Origin: Acanthaster planci
Taxonomy: Eukaryota; Echinodermata; Asteroidea; Valvatida; Acanthasteridae
Assembly: GCF_001949145.1 (NCBI RefSeq)
Contig: NW_019091385.1
Coordinates: 1,385,170-1,396,444, forward strand
Reading direction: 5' to 3'
Length of the DNA: 11,275 nt
In this document: piece after piece, positions 1-7,495 of the stretch
How the letters are laid out: the number at the start of each line of letters is the position of its first letter
Position numbering within the stretch: the first letter of the stretch is position 1
The notes under the pieces: generated by a model
Told to the model about the DNA's origin: nothing
Databases searched by the model: none
What the model saw: the letters and a program-made list of their open reading frames with translations, nothing else
Made by a program: the position numbers and the translations under genes

Positions 1-7
1 GACCTAG

Positions 8-34
8 CCCTGGACAACAGATTCGGATGCAGCC
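8..34 (+). repeat. dispersed repeat, copy A (cut by window edge)
   Basis: This 27-bp segment matches 1483-1509 in the same orientation at 25 of 27 positions by eye. It contains the shared blocks ccctggacaaca and ggatgcagcc. The match stops at the 3' side. The 5' side cannot be followed because the window begins seven bases upstream. The identity is far beyond chance for this length, so the two are probably degenerate copies of one interspersed element of unknown family. Confidence 0.6.
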
Positions 35-737
35 CGAGAAAATACCCTCTGCTCCAACGACTGCATTGGACAGACGACCTTCGTCGAAAGTATTAAATCG
101 ATGTCTGTTTGTGCAAAAATAGCAACACCGCGCCTTTATTGAAATTCATGTCAAAAACGTTGCCAGTCAAAGGTGCATTCTGGCGCACTTTGCTGTTTCG
201 GATGTGGCAAGAGATACCCAACAAAAATGACACAAGCTCTGAATTTATTGGTGGCATGTCAATTGCCGTCGCCAATGTCTAGTGTCCCCCTGGCAGTGAA
301 TCGCCACCCCTGCATCGGTGATGATAATGAGTCGTCCTTATGACATTTTAAGTTATGCCTCGCTTGCTATACAGTCTTGAAGGACCATTGTATCAAACGC
401 TAGCCCCGCGAGATCCACTGTGCTACAGTTGATCCCGTGCATTAGAACTTTTATGACGCTACAGACTTGGTCATGTAGGCCAGGGCACTTGATAAACCGA
501 TGGAACAAACTCAAACCCAGTTATTTCCGTTTTGCAATGTATATATCAAGTTGTACACAAATTCAATAAATGAAAGATTTATGACTACAAGAGTGAAAGT
601 TAAATAAGACCATGAGGTATTGACATAAACTTCGCCTCTGTGTCTCAGTTAACCGTTCTTTCAACTTTTGTTTCACTATTGCAAAGGGTATTTTGCTTTT
701 ATGCTAATGAGTATTTCCATATTCGTGAGCCAGAACG

Positions 738-757
738 GTGATGTCATCCCAGGAAGA
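738..757 (-). repeat. dispersed repeat, partial copy C in inverted orientation
   Basis: The minus strand of this stretch reads tcttcctgggatgacatcac. It aligns with tcttccctggatgacatcac at 1514-1533 except for one-base shifts in the CCC/GGG runs. That links it to the part of the repeat lying just after the segment shared with 8-34. A 12-base exact core (GTGATGTCATCC) is shared. The match is short, so this copy is less certain than the 8-34 / 1483-1509 pair. Confidence 0.35.
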
Positions 758-1482
758 TAGTCTAAATGTTATATTAGTTTGTACACAAACATGCATCGTT
801 ACAGGTTTAGCTGGGCTAAATTTTCTCTACTTTGCTAATTCCATGTTGTTTATGTGCATACCAATAAATGGCCACCTTTCTCATAAATGTTTCAGTAAGT
901 GAATTCTGGGTTCACAAGTTTCATGGCAAAACCTATGCAATGAACTATGGCCGTGACCGAAACGGACTTCCAGAGCTTCGGCTATTGTCTGCGCATCTCC
1001 TCGAATTTTCAGTGGAGTAAAGACCTAGACCTAGCTCTAGGGGTACCAACCAGTAAATAAGCTGCCATAGACAAAAGTGATAAATATCCCACTTCAAAAA
1101 ATCAGGAAAAATACTCACAAGTTTCACAGGTGTTCAAGACACATATCAAATTAAAGCTCACTTCCTCATCTTTCATTTTCTTTTCAATTTTCAGTGGCTT
1201 AACCGATGACTTTTGAAGATATTTCTCTTCAGAGAAAATCACCCCTCAAAGCAGTCATTAGGCCAATCGCCATTTCAAAAATTGATGCCCACACACCATT
1301 GCAAAATAGAGCAATTTGGAAGGCCTCGTTTGGACCGATACTTTCAGAAATAGGCCTACAAGCTGGCAGTTCTGTCTGTGGATTTCATCCACCTTTTTAA
1401 CAAACCACCCAGTCCACGTGCCATGAAATGCTCTAATGGCAGAAAATTTGACAGCCGACAAAACGTGATTACTGGCCTGCAA

Positions 1483-1555
1483 CCCTGGACAACACATTAG
1501 GATGCAGCCTTGGTCTTCCCTGGATGACATCACAGCAACAGCGCCCCCAGTTGTC
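1483..1555 (+). repeat. dispersed repeat, copy B (longest copy)
   Basis: Its first 27 bases match 8-34 at 25 of 27 positions. Bases 1514-1533 match an inverted piece at 738-757. The segment ends in a G/C-rich block (cagcgcccccagttg) that resembles a CTCF core. It lies about 30 bases past the stop codon of the glycosyltransferase, so it would fall in that gene's 3' UTR or immediate downstream flank. On the minus strand it is part of a 99-codon open frame (1258-1557), which I read as repeat-derived rather than as a gene. Confidence 0.5.
1539..1555 (-). promoter_or_regulatory. CTCF-like motif
   Basis: The minus strand reads GACAACTGGGGGCGCTG. It matches the central AGRKGGCRS part of the known CTCF consensus at 8 of 9 positions, but the flanking CCASY part is poor. 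CTCF is conserved in bilaterian animals, so a boundary site downstream of the glycosyltransferase is possible. The match also sits in a dispersed repeat and could be an accident of that repeat. Confidence 0.2.
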
Positions 1556-1582
1556 AAGGAAAGCGTGGCTCATGTCAAGTAT

Positions 1583-2941
1583 TCATAAAAGTGCACCTTT
1601 CAGTTCATTTACCAAATGGGAGTGTAAAAGAGTGTTCGTGCCTTGAAGAAGAGTACAGAGCTGCAGAAGAATGGTGTCCAACAAAAAGTCATTGCGTCTG
1701 CCCATTAAATCACTCAGACTAACACTGTATGCAGCTTGCTGGTCGTTCCATATCCCGTGCATTTCGGCAGGAGATATCCCGTGAGAAGTAATCAAAGTTT
1801 TATAGCGTTTACGTGAGTACTTGATAGGGCGAAGGTAAAAATCTTTGTTTCCAATGGGTTGAACATTCAATAGCTTCAAACACACACCGACAAAGACGTC
1901 CTCAATTGGAAGGTATCTGGTGCCGAGCGACTTCTCGAAAACGTTACGGACCACGTCGTTCGAAAGCACGTATCCCCCTCCCGCGACGTACGGTGGGTAC
2001 ACAGGGTGAGGGAAAAGTTTCTTAGGCATGTACCACTTGCTGGCAGGATCCCGAAAGGGCCTCCCCTTCGAAAATCGATATCCAACTGCGTAGTTTGTAG
2101 ACGGGGTTGCTGCATTGGTGAGGAGCTTGATGAGATTGTTATAACTGATGTACATGTCGTCGTCCGTCTTCATGACGTAAGAGGCCTGGGGACAGTGCGT
2201 AGTGGCCCACTTCATCCCCATGATGGTCTTCAGCGTCAGGTTCCTGTAGGCGTCTTGGAAATCCTCCTGGAGTACATCGTGGTGCTTCCTGGACTCCTTC
2301 TCCAGTTGTCGCTGAAGGCTCGCGTTCCCACTGTACCCAAACAGAAACAGCGTGACAATGTCCTTGCCCCTCACCTCCCCAAGGCTTCCCCATGTTTGGC
2401 GAATGGCCTGTCGCTGCTCGATGTGTGTATGAAAGCTGGTTACAAGCACCAGCAAAAACACTTCCCTGGGGGCTCCTGCAGCATCCAAACAAGCTTGAGG
2501 CTGATCTATGAGAAGACTGTATCCATGGGGATTAATGACCTGCCTGGAACCATTTCGATCCTGTGATCTAAGTGTCGAAGCTCGTGTTAAGTCTGAGTTA
2601 TTCGTCGAGGCGATAAGTTCGGTGTCGGTCATGGAACCAATTCTCGTGTTTTGGTCGTGCGAGGTCGGCAACTTCACAGGGACCGAGTCATTGCCGGCTT
2701 CGTTGGACGTAGGAAAATTACTTCCAGTTGGTAACTTGACATTGCGAATAGGAATCCCATTCCCCCTTTCCCTTGGCGAGACTTTCCCATGGATGATGCT
2801 CTTCGAGTTAGTGGCACTTGCTACTTTCATTTTTGGAGTCAGTCCGGGGAACCAAAACAAGAGCAGCAAAAACAGACAAATCTGGCACAGGCCTACAATT
2901 CCGCAGATGGTCAGAATCCGTGAACGGCTCTTGTTTATCAT
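1583..2941 (-). CDS. beta-1,3-galactosyltransferase-like GT31 enzyme
   Basis: Type II Golgi membrane enzyme expected to transfer a sugar, most likely galactose from UDP-Gal, in beta-1,3 linkage onto glycan chains. The single exon encodes 452 residues. Seen: a short basic tail, a membrane anchor at about 9-31, and a long Ser/Thr/Asn-rich stem to about 155. The GT31 catalytic domain follows, with RQAIRQTWG (177-185), LFLFG (198-202), EDFQDAYRNLTLKT (226-239), the metal/nucleotide DxD motif KTDDDMYI (258-265), YPPYVAGGGYVLS (315-327) and IEDVFVG (346-352). ISPAEMHGIWND (389-400) resembles the end of vertebrate B3GALT1/2/5, which favours galactosyl over GlcNAc transfer, but YPPY-GGG also recalls B3GNTs, so the donor is unproven. 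Sequons lie at N84, N114, N130, N206 and N234. This start is chosen because it precedes the anchor, has A at -3, and has an in-frame TGA at 2959-2957. No frameshift or lost motif is seen. Confidence 0.96.
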   Translation of the reverse strand: MINKSRSRILTICGIVGLCQICLFLLLLFWFPGLTPKMKVASATNSKSIIHGKVSPRERGNGIPIRNVKLPTGSNFPTSNEAGNDSVPVKLPTSHDQNTRIGSMTDTELIASTNNSDLTRASTLRSQDRNGSRQVINPHGYSLLIDQPQACLDAAGAPREVFLLVLVTSFHTHIEQRQAIRQTWGSLGEVRGKDIVTLFLFGYSGNASLQRQLEKESRKHHDVLQEDFQDAYRNLTLKTIMGMKWATTHCPQASYVMKTDDDMYISYNNLIKLLTNAATPSTNYAVGYRFSKGRPFRDPASKWYMPKKLFPHPVYPPYVAGGGYVLSNDVVRNVFEKSLGTRYLPIEDVFVGVCLKLLNVQPIGNKDFYLRPIKYSRKRYKTLITSHGISPAEMHGIWNDQQAAYSVSLSDLMGRRNDFLLDTILLQLCTLLQGTNTLLHSHLVNELKGALL

Positions 2942-2955
2942 TCTTAAACGCCACG

Positions 2956-2965
2956 CTCACCTGTT
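2956..2965 (-). other. strong splice-donor motif in the 5' flank of the glycosyltransferase gene
   Basis: The minus strand reads AACAG|GTGAGC with the GT at 2960-2959, 18 bases before the ATG. It fits the metazoan donor consensus MAG|GTRAGT except at the last base. The TGA inside it is the in-frame stop upstream of the ORF. If used, it would splice the 5' leader past this ATG. Whether it is real, alternative or a chance match cannot be told from sequence. Confidence 0.3.
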
Positions 2966-2971
2966 GTCTGT

Positions 2972-3469
2972 TTAAAGTCCGATCTGTAAATCCAGAGAGC
3001 TCTCCACTTCACTAAATCCAGTTAACTTGAAACAGAATCCTACGCAACAGGTTCTGTCTTTAAAATAGGAAAATAAATTATGAAAACAACATAAAAAGGG
3101 GTACTTTTCTGAAAAAGGGTACTTCCCTGGTACATCAGGAATCAAGCTCAGCATGGCGGAAAGAGTCGAACTCACACTTTTCTGTAAACGCAAGCAATTC
3201 TCCGTCTCCCACCCTATACGCCAGGAAGTGACGACACATTCAGAACAGCATGTCTTTTTTTGTGTTAAGATACATAATTTCCCAGCCCAATATGCAGACC
3301 GTGTCCCTTTTCAGGTTTATATTATTTTTCAGTCAGATATACTCCAGTACGGGAATAAGAAACCCGAAGATTCCTAGTACCTTCTGTTGTCTCTGAAGTG
3401 ACGAAGTTGTCAGGATACCAGCACCTTTTACCGCCACGCATAATGGTCCAGCAGCATTAACAGTACATC
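2972..3469. other. 5' flank of the glycosyltransferase gene, no gene seen
   Basis: This stretch should contain the leader and possibly the promoter of the minus-strand gene. I see no clear TATA box. A minus-strand acceptor-like sequence (tttcctattttaaag) ends near 3060 and the donor at 2960 lies about 100 bases further on, so a short 5' untranslated exon is conceivable. A 73-codon minus-strand frame (2972-3193) has no recognisable motif and may be an upstream ORF or chance. Confidence 0.4.
3093..3129. repeat. tandem duplication, two units of 19 and 18 bp
   Basis: The units AAAAAGGGGTACTTTTCTG (3093-3111) and AAAAAGGGTACTTCCCTG (3112-3129) lie head to tail with three differences, one of them a missing G. 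They sit about 150-190 bases upstream of the glycosyltransferase start, in its likely leader or promoter. On the minus strand the junction reads CCCTTTTTCAG, which looks like a splice acceptor. Confidence 0.6.
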
Positions 3470-3760
3470 ATGGCACCTGCATTGCGCTGTAGAAGTAGGT
3501 TGTGGTATTTTTTGTTTGCACTATATTTTACACAAATTTCCATTAAAATGGATGTTAAAAGGTCACGCACAGAAATTCTCAACGCTCTGTTGTGCATACT
3601 ATTGCTCACTTTTGCAATACAAAACATTCACTTGCATTTCAGGTTTAGTGACGCACCTGCATTACGGGCTATTGAACGTTTCTTTCACATCAAAGCCCTT
3701 CCAGAAAGTATTTTGTTAACAATAACTCAATGGAGAACCGAAGTTCACACGTACTGTTAG
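3470..3760 (+). CDS. doubtful small two-segment hydrophobic protein
   Basis: This is a 96-residue open frame beginning at an ATG with a strong eukaryotic start context (A at -3, G at +4). It has two hydrophobic stretches, at roughly residues 11-25 and 36-55, separated by a basic loop (KMDVKRSRTE), as in a small two-pass membrane protein. Two AATAAA signals and a GT-rich element follow about 320 bases after the stop. I do not recognise the protein. Composition is AT-rich and the length is within what chance can give, so it may not be a gene. Conservation in a related genome or RNA evidence would decide. Confidence 0.18.
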   Translation: MAPALRCRSRLWYFLFALYFTQISIKMDVKRSRTEILNALLCILLLTFAIQNIHLHFRFSDAPALRAIERFFHIKALPESILLTITQWRTEVHTYC

Positions 3761-4078
3761 CTGCCTTTTTCGTGATTCAAGACTAGATTTCGGACAATTC
3801 ACTTCCTTTAACACCTGCGCAGATATCATTGTTACGCAGTAATTGAATGAATGATTTAAGTAAACCAGTTTAGTACCGTGTGGCTATAGAATGAAAGCTT
3901 CAACTATTCCGTATATAGCTGTATGTTTGGGTAAAAACACTGCTGCTTGGGATGATGTTGGTTTCCATGGAGACAAATTGAGGCAAATATTAGTGTTGGT
4001 ATCAATGGAAGTGGTGCTGAGGTGTGGATATACTGCTACCGCTGTTGTAATTTGAATGTCAACTTTGACATGGTTTAA

Positions 4079-4118
4079 AATAAATCAATAAATCAATTTT
4101 CTTCCCCTTGTTGTGGGG
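4079..4118 (+). terminator. candidate polyadenylation site
   Basis: Two AATAAA hexamers (4079-4084 and 4087-4092) lie inside an exact 8-bp tandem repeat (AAATCAAT twice). A GT-rich element, ttgttgtgggg, follows at 4108-4118. Hexamer plus downstream GT-rich element is the standard animal poly(A) arrangement. It would end a plus-strand transcript, perhaps one carrying the 3470-3760 frame. AT-rich DNA often gives single hexamers by chance, but the downstream element makes this one better than most here. Confidence 0.3.
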
Positions 4119-5332
4119 CCGTATGAGACTAATATAGGTCAATAAGCATTGTTAAATGATACACCAGCGTCGGGGGGGTGAAATCAGGTAAAGATTTACA
4201 CTTTCAATTTTCAACCATGCACCCGTCAGCCCCGTCAACGAACGACGCAAGGTCGAACTCAGTGTTCAAACTAGGGAGAGTTCAGCATTAGCAATGCACG
4301 GGTTGACTTCCACCATGCGGGGATGAAAGTTAAGTCCTAATGTGAAGATTCAGCTGTCCGTTGTGACTTCTGTATAATACCAGTGATCTGCTTGCGACTC
4401 GTCTGCGAAGCAAAGTTCGACTTGACTGAGAAAGTGTTTGGGAACGGAATCGAATTCCGTATTATAGAGACACTTTGTGAACCGAGTCTACAGTTCAGTG
4501 TATTGAGGTTACTTATTCCCCATATTTTTCTATGGGAGTCAGCCTGCATCCCTCGCTGTTTTGTCGTTTTCGGGCCGTTCGGTGGAGGCGAATTCGCCCC
4601 CGAGTATCAAGTTTTTCTTTGCACCTTCAAAGAACTGTTTTCGCCACCCGTGGAGTCGTTGTTTTTTGCAGAGCCTACCCAACTAGTCTTCGCCCGTAAA
4701 ATCTTCGTGCTTATATCGTATTAAATCTTTTTTCTTACCGTACCCTAGGGTATTTTCATTACTGAATCACATGGCTACTTTAGCCTTTATATTTGTGTCA
4801 TCTTGATTTCTTTATTGCATCTAAGCGAATTCAGGAGGTTTTTTTAGTTTAATTTGCACTCACTTTTTAGTTTGGAAGATATTCGGATCGTGGAGCACTC
4901 TCATCTCTCAGGGGGCTTAGCGGTTGAGTTCCATCGCTAGGGTTGGCTTTAATTCGGTTCTTCGCGCTTAAACTCCAATCTCCGGGACAACTGCTACTCC
5001 TTCATTTTCTGATCAATTCCCCATGGCTTTGGATTCCAATTACTAACAGACGCAAATGGTGGAGTAGTGCACGTGAATCTCGCTGCACGTGAATTGTGCC
5101 AAAATTGAGTTCGTTCTTCATAATGGTTTGTTTGTTATCAACTGTTTGGGCAGTTTGCCTATTTTGGGTTTTGGTACAGTCCATCGTTGTGCATAGATAT
5201 TCCTTAGAGGCGACAAAATCACTCAAAAGCGACAGAAAGGTGTCTCAGAACAAACCCAATGAAGTTTTAGCTCAGTCACACCGCATATCCCGACGAAAAC
5301 AATATTGTATGGTTAAGATTTCAAATCAGTAG
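4119..5332. other. no convincing gene
   Basis: The longest plus-strand frame (4383-4724) begins at GTG rather than ATG and has no family motif. The overlapping minus frames are equally featureless. Small structures seen are an inverted repeat ACGGAAT-cga-ATTCCGT at 4444-4460 and CCCATA...TATGGG near 4519-4535, both too short to mean much alone. E-boxes at 5068-5094 are listed separately. Confidence 0.5.
5068..5094. promoter_or_regulatory. paired E-boxes within a direct repeat
   Basis: TGCACGTGAAT occurs twice, at 5068-5078 and 5084-5094, 16 bp apart. Each copy contains the palindrome CACGTG (5070-5075 and 5086-5091). CACGTG is the canonical site of bHLH factors such as USF, MYC/MAX and CLOCK-type proteins. 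The identical flanks and the 10-bp gap make the pair more suggestive than isolated sites. No gene start is clear nearby. Confidence 0.35.
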
Positions 5333-5998
5333 TTGCCGAGTTTTGAATTGCGCCTAAATTTATCGTCTGGGACTCGTTCATACGTTCAGTTGAATGCAGC
5401 CGCGCAATGTAACGCACCGAACAGACGAATTATAAACGCATGCGCATGTGCCGTGTCACTTACAGTAATTTTCCAAAAATGGGTCTTTAGACGATTCAGA
5501 TCTAAAAGCCCCACTTTAAAAGGTGTTCCTTTAGGACTACCTCTTTTGCTTTTTCTCTTTTTTTCCCTTAAGTTTTTTCGTCTTCAAAGGAGTGGGATGA
5601 ACCCTCCCCCATGGTGCCTCTCTGCATCTCTGCATTTTCTTGTCAGAGATGTATTTTGTTGCTTCAAGTTGTTCCGTGTGCGATGTCCCGCGTCTTTCTG
5701 CTGTAGTGTAAGCATGCAGATTGGCGTGCGGTCCAATCGGGACCCGTCACGTGTTTGCCCCGTAAACAGCCTGACATTTCCAATTGTCTCAGATCATTGG
5801 AAAATGAAACTAACCCCTCGACACAAACGCTTGATGTCCATTGGTCTTTTTATCGGTGTGGCTGTGCAGTTTCTGTTGATCTGTCGGCCAATAGATAAAG
5901 GAAACACGTGCATTTCGAAAGCATTGCCTTTGTTGTTGGTGTTCTGCGAATTCACTATGTCTTTTTGTTTGTTTGTATGCTTTTGTTTTTTTACTTAG
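5333..5998 (+). other. unusually long open frame, possible exon of a type II membrane protein
   Basis: This frame stays open for 222 codons. In-frame ATGs are at 5597, 5714 and 5804. From 5804 it encodes 64 residues beginning MKLTPRHKRLMSIGLFIGVA: a short basic tail, then a hydrophobic segment (about residues 10-27), the layout of a Golgi-type signal anchor. A second hydrophobic, Cys/Phe-rich stretch precedes the stop and may be read-through into T-rich non-coding DNA. The upstream part (5333-5800) is pyrimidine-rich with several Cys/Phe runs, which lowers stop frequency and partly explains the length. I do not recognise a family. A first coding exon from 5804 to somewhere before 5950 is my preferred reading if this is real. 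Confidence 0.2.
5719..5753. promoter_or_regulatory. inverted CCAAT pair plus GTCACGTG element
   Basis: GATTGG (5719-5724) and CCAATC (5733-5738) form an inverted pair of CCAAT boxes separated by 8 bp. GTCACGTG (5746-5753), a USF/TFE3-type E-box, follows 8 bp later. The block lies about 50-85 bp before the ATG at 5804. CCAAT boxes bind NF-Y and commonly lie within 100 bp of animal transcription starts. If this is a promoter, the leader would be very short. Confidence 0.3.
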
Positions 5999-5999
5999 T

Positions 6000-6640
6000 T
6001 GCCTTCGACGCAGGGCCTGGTGATACTGATTACAAAATATCAATGACGGGGAATTAATCATTTGCCAGACGTTGATCGTGTACTTTTGCCGATTCCTGCC
6101 TGCATCAAACGCAACTCTGCCGAGGGGAACGCGGATCTCGGAAGAGTTAATCATAACTTGTCCCGAGAACTGGCCATTTGGGTTCATCTTTTTGTTTTGT
6201 CAGCAGAGTGTTTGCCTTAGAATGGAGTGGGTGGATAGATGGCGCAGTGCCCGTTGTTCTTGCGTAACTATGGAAGGCAGTCCGCTGAGCGGCCTATCTC
6301 GCTGTGAAGCCTCAGGGCAACTATCTCGCCTCACCGTAGACTTCGTGCCAGTCGGTAATTAATTCGGTTTTGTTCTCTACACGGGATCCACACGGTATCC
6401 GTATACAGTACACGTATTCGCGATAAGTTCCAGATAAGTAGTTAATCGGCACATTTTGTTACTAATTTTGTACTACAGATACACGGACAAAACACTATGT
6501 AACGAAATGTCCTGTATACACCAAAAACGCCAAATCTTTAAACATCCTTGGGGATGTTGCTAGTTTGTGATTTCAAACCGAAAATTTCAACTCCCCCGAT
6601 GTACACGTTTACTGCATGGGATCGGTAGGTTTTGGGGTGG
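6000..6640. other. no convincing gene
   Basis: A 96-codon plus-strand frame (6072-6362) starts at TTG. Its first ATG (6222) leaves about 46 codons with no motif. AGATGGCGC at 6237-6245 matches the core of the CTCF consensus. A short perfect hairpin, AACATCC-ttgg-GGATGTT, lies at 6541-6558. Otherwise I see only AT-rich sequence. Confidence 0.5.
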
Positions 6641-6646
6641 AGAAAG

Positions 6647-6721
6647 ATGGCGGCTGGTGGCTTCAATTCGCAACGGAGCGCTCCCCCATCCAGTTTCCGT
6701 GTAGAGTTAACAAATGATTAA
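6647..6721 (+). other. candidate upstream ORF with ATGGCGGC start
   Basis: The ATG lies in AAGATGGCGGC, which is both a good start context (A at -3, G at +4) and a match to the YY1 element found at many animal transcription and translation starts. It opens a 24-residue frame (MAAGGFNSQRSAPPSSFRVE then four more) with a small-residue, Ser/Pro-rich N-terminus. It ends 71 bases before the next good ATG at 6793, in a different frame. It could be an upstream ORF of the 6793 frame, a first exon whose donor I cannot see, or chance. Confidence 0.2.
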
Positions 6722-6780
6722 TACAGTCAAAAGACCCCTGGCTGTCGCCGTGTAATCTTCAGAATGTGGTTTGCTCTTCG

Positions 6781-6788
6781 TGACGTCA
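6781..6788. promoter_or_regulatory. perfect CRE (TGACGTCA)
   Basis: This palindromic 8-mer is the full consensus for CREB/ATF factors. It lies five bases before the ATG at 6793. A full CRE contains a CpG and is uncommon away from promoters in animal genomes. So close to an ATG it would act from within a leader, or from a promoter whose start is downstream. Confidence 0.35.
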
Positions 6789-6792
6789 AGTC

Positions 6793-6933
6793 ATGGCTGA
6801 TCCAAATGGGTTAGATAGACCAGACGATCTCTTTAAGTCAGGATTATGTTTGACAGGAAATATCAATTCTTGGCCCGCACAAAAGATTTGGAGGAACAGC
6901 AGAAATGGCAGTGCCACGCGTTATCATAAGTAA
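6793..6933 (+). other. candidate first coding exon or 46-residue small protein
   Basis: The ATG has G at -3 and G at +4 and opens a 46-residue frame beginning MADPNGLDRPDDLFKSG and ending NGSATRYHK. It is acidic at the start and basic and polar towards the end, and reads like ordinary soluble protein. The stop TAA at 6931 overlaps a donor-like TAA|GTAAGG (GT at 6930-6931), so the exon could end at 6929 after 45 codons plus 2 bases. Candidate acceptors at 8462 and 8471 would keep the frame. I do not recognise the protein. Confidence 0.22.
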
Positions 6934-7196
6934 GGATGGAAACTTAAAGTTATAAACCATTTTTCTTTTGTCTGTAAATGTGTATCGCTTCATTCTTTAT
7001 TAAACTGAATGTAAATTACTTAAACAAAGTGCAGTGAAAAACTGGAAAAAAGATTCAAAATATCGGCAAAACACTTCCCAAACCAACAACCACAATACTC
7101 AGAACAAGGCTTTGTTTCGTTTTACATTTACGCGTCGCCACTCAGCTTATCCGTATAGACTTTTCCTGTGATGTCACAAGCGTGCTAGACCGCGAT

Positions 7197-7234
7197 GTGT
7201 TGTGATGGTAATGAGTGGATAGTGTTGTGATGGT
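7197..7234. repeat. 13-bp direct repeat
   Basis: GTGTTGTGATGGT is repeated exactly at 7197-7209 and 7222-7234, with a 25-bp period. The intervening 12 bases are unrelated. It looks like a small local duplication. Confidence 0.6.
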
Positions 7235-7495
7235 GATCTACCTATTCAAGATAAACTAGTCAAGCATGCTGCCGACATGCACTTGCTCGTGGTTGACGCT
7301 GCCCGTAGGAATATATGCGATTACCTTGGCCATGGCGCTCCACACATGGTGGTATTGTTTACATTTGGTGCAATGCAGTCACGTGGGCGCAAAAGGTCTA
7401 TAGAAAAATCTGAAACATTCCTCGTAGTTACAGAAGCAACGTGTGACCTGTGGCACGTGCAGTCGGGTTTTTTTTTTTTCTCCAGTCTCCCCTGA
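7223..7495 (+). other. doubtful coding stretch, 7223-7467
   Basis: This frame is open from just after a TAG at 7220, with the first ATG at 7277, which gives 72 residues. The part before the poly-T run reads plausibly as protein (HLLVVDAARRNICDYLGHG, then a hydrophobic patch and RGRKRSIEKSE), with varied codons. The last residues are poly-Phe from the T-run and cannot be real coding. If it is an exon, it must end before about 7467. I cannot name it. A degraded transposase fragment is one possibility, which I cannot support further. Confidence 0.15.

Larger units (their letters stand above)
1..1482. other. intergenic or intronic DNA, no gene seen
   Basis: I see no protein-coding gene here. The short open frames on the minus strand (93-275 and 945-1127) have no recognisable motif and no supporting signals. 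Plus-strand AATAAA hexamers occur at 565-570 and 863-868 without an identifiable upstream gene. A polypyrimidine tract ending in TTTTCAG at about 1170-1195 resembles a 3' splice site, and CAGTAAGTG near 891-899 resembles a donor. The AG at 1195 is followed by a frame that opens only from an ATG at 1206 for 64 codons, which I cannot identify. The stretch also carries two copies of a short dispersed repeat, described separately. Confidence 0.6.

Noticed and set aside
1258-1557. 99-codon minus-strand frame just downstream of the glycosyltransferase
   Set aside because: It spans a dispersed repeat copy and has no recognisable domain; chance or repeat-derived.
1876-2492. Minus-strand overlapping frames inside the glycosyltransferase
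   Set aside because: Alternative-frame shadows of the real gene, including a start-less run; no family similarity.
2006-2975. Long plus-strand frames of 186 and 155 codons opposite the glycosyltransferase
   Set aside because: They lie antisense to a well-supported coding exon and arise from its codon pattern; they have no motifs of their own.
4444-4460. Possible tRNA T-arm (minus strand GAATTCGATTCC)
   Set aside because: The string resembles an internal promoter B box but no A box or cloverleaf can be drawn; it is explained by the local palindrome.
4383-4724. 113-codon plus-strand frame
   Set aside because: It begins at GTG, has no internal motif or splice support, and lies in pyrimidine-rich DNA where stops are less frequent.
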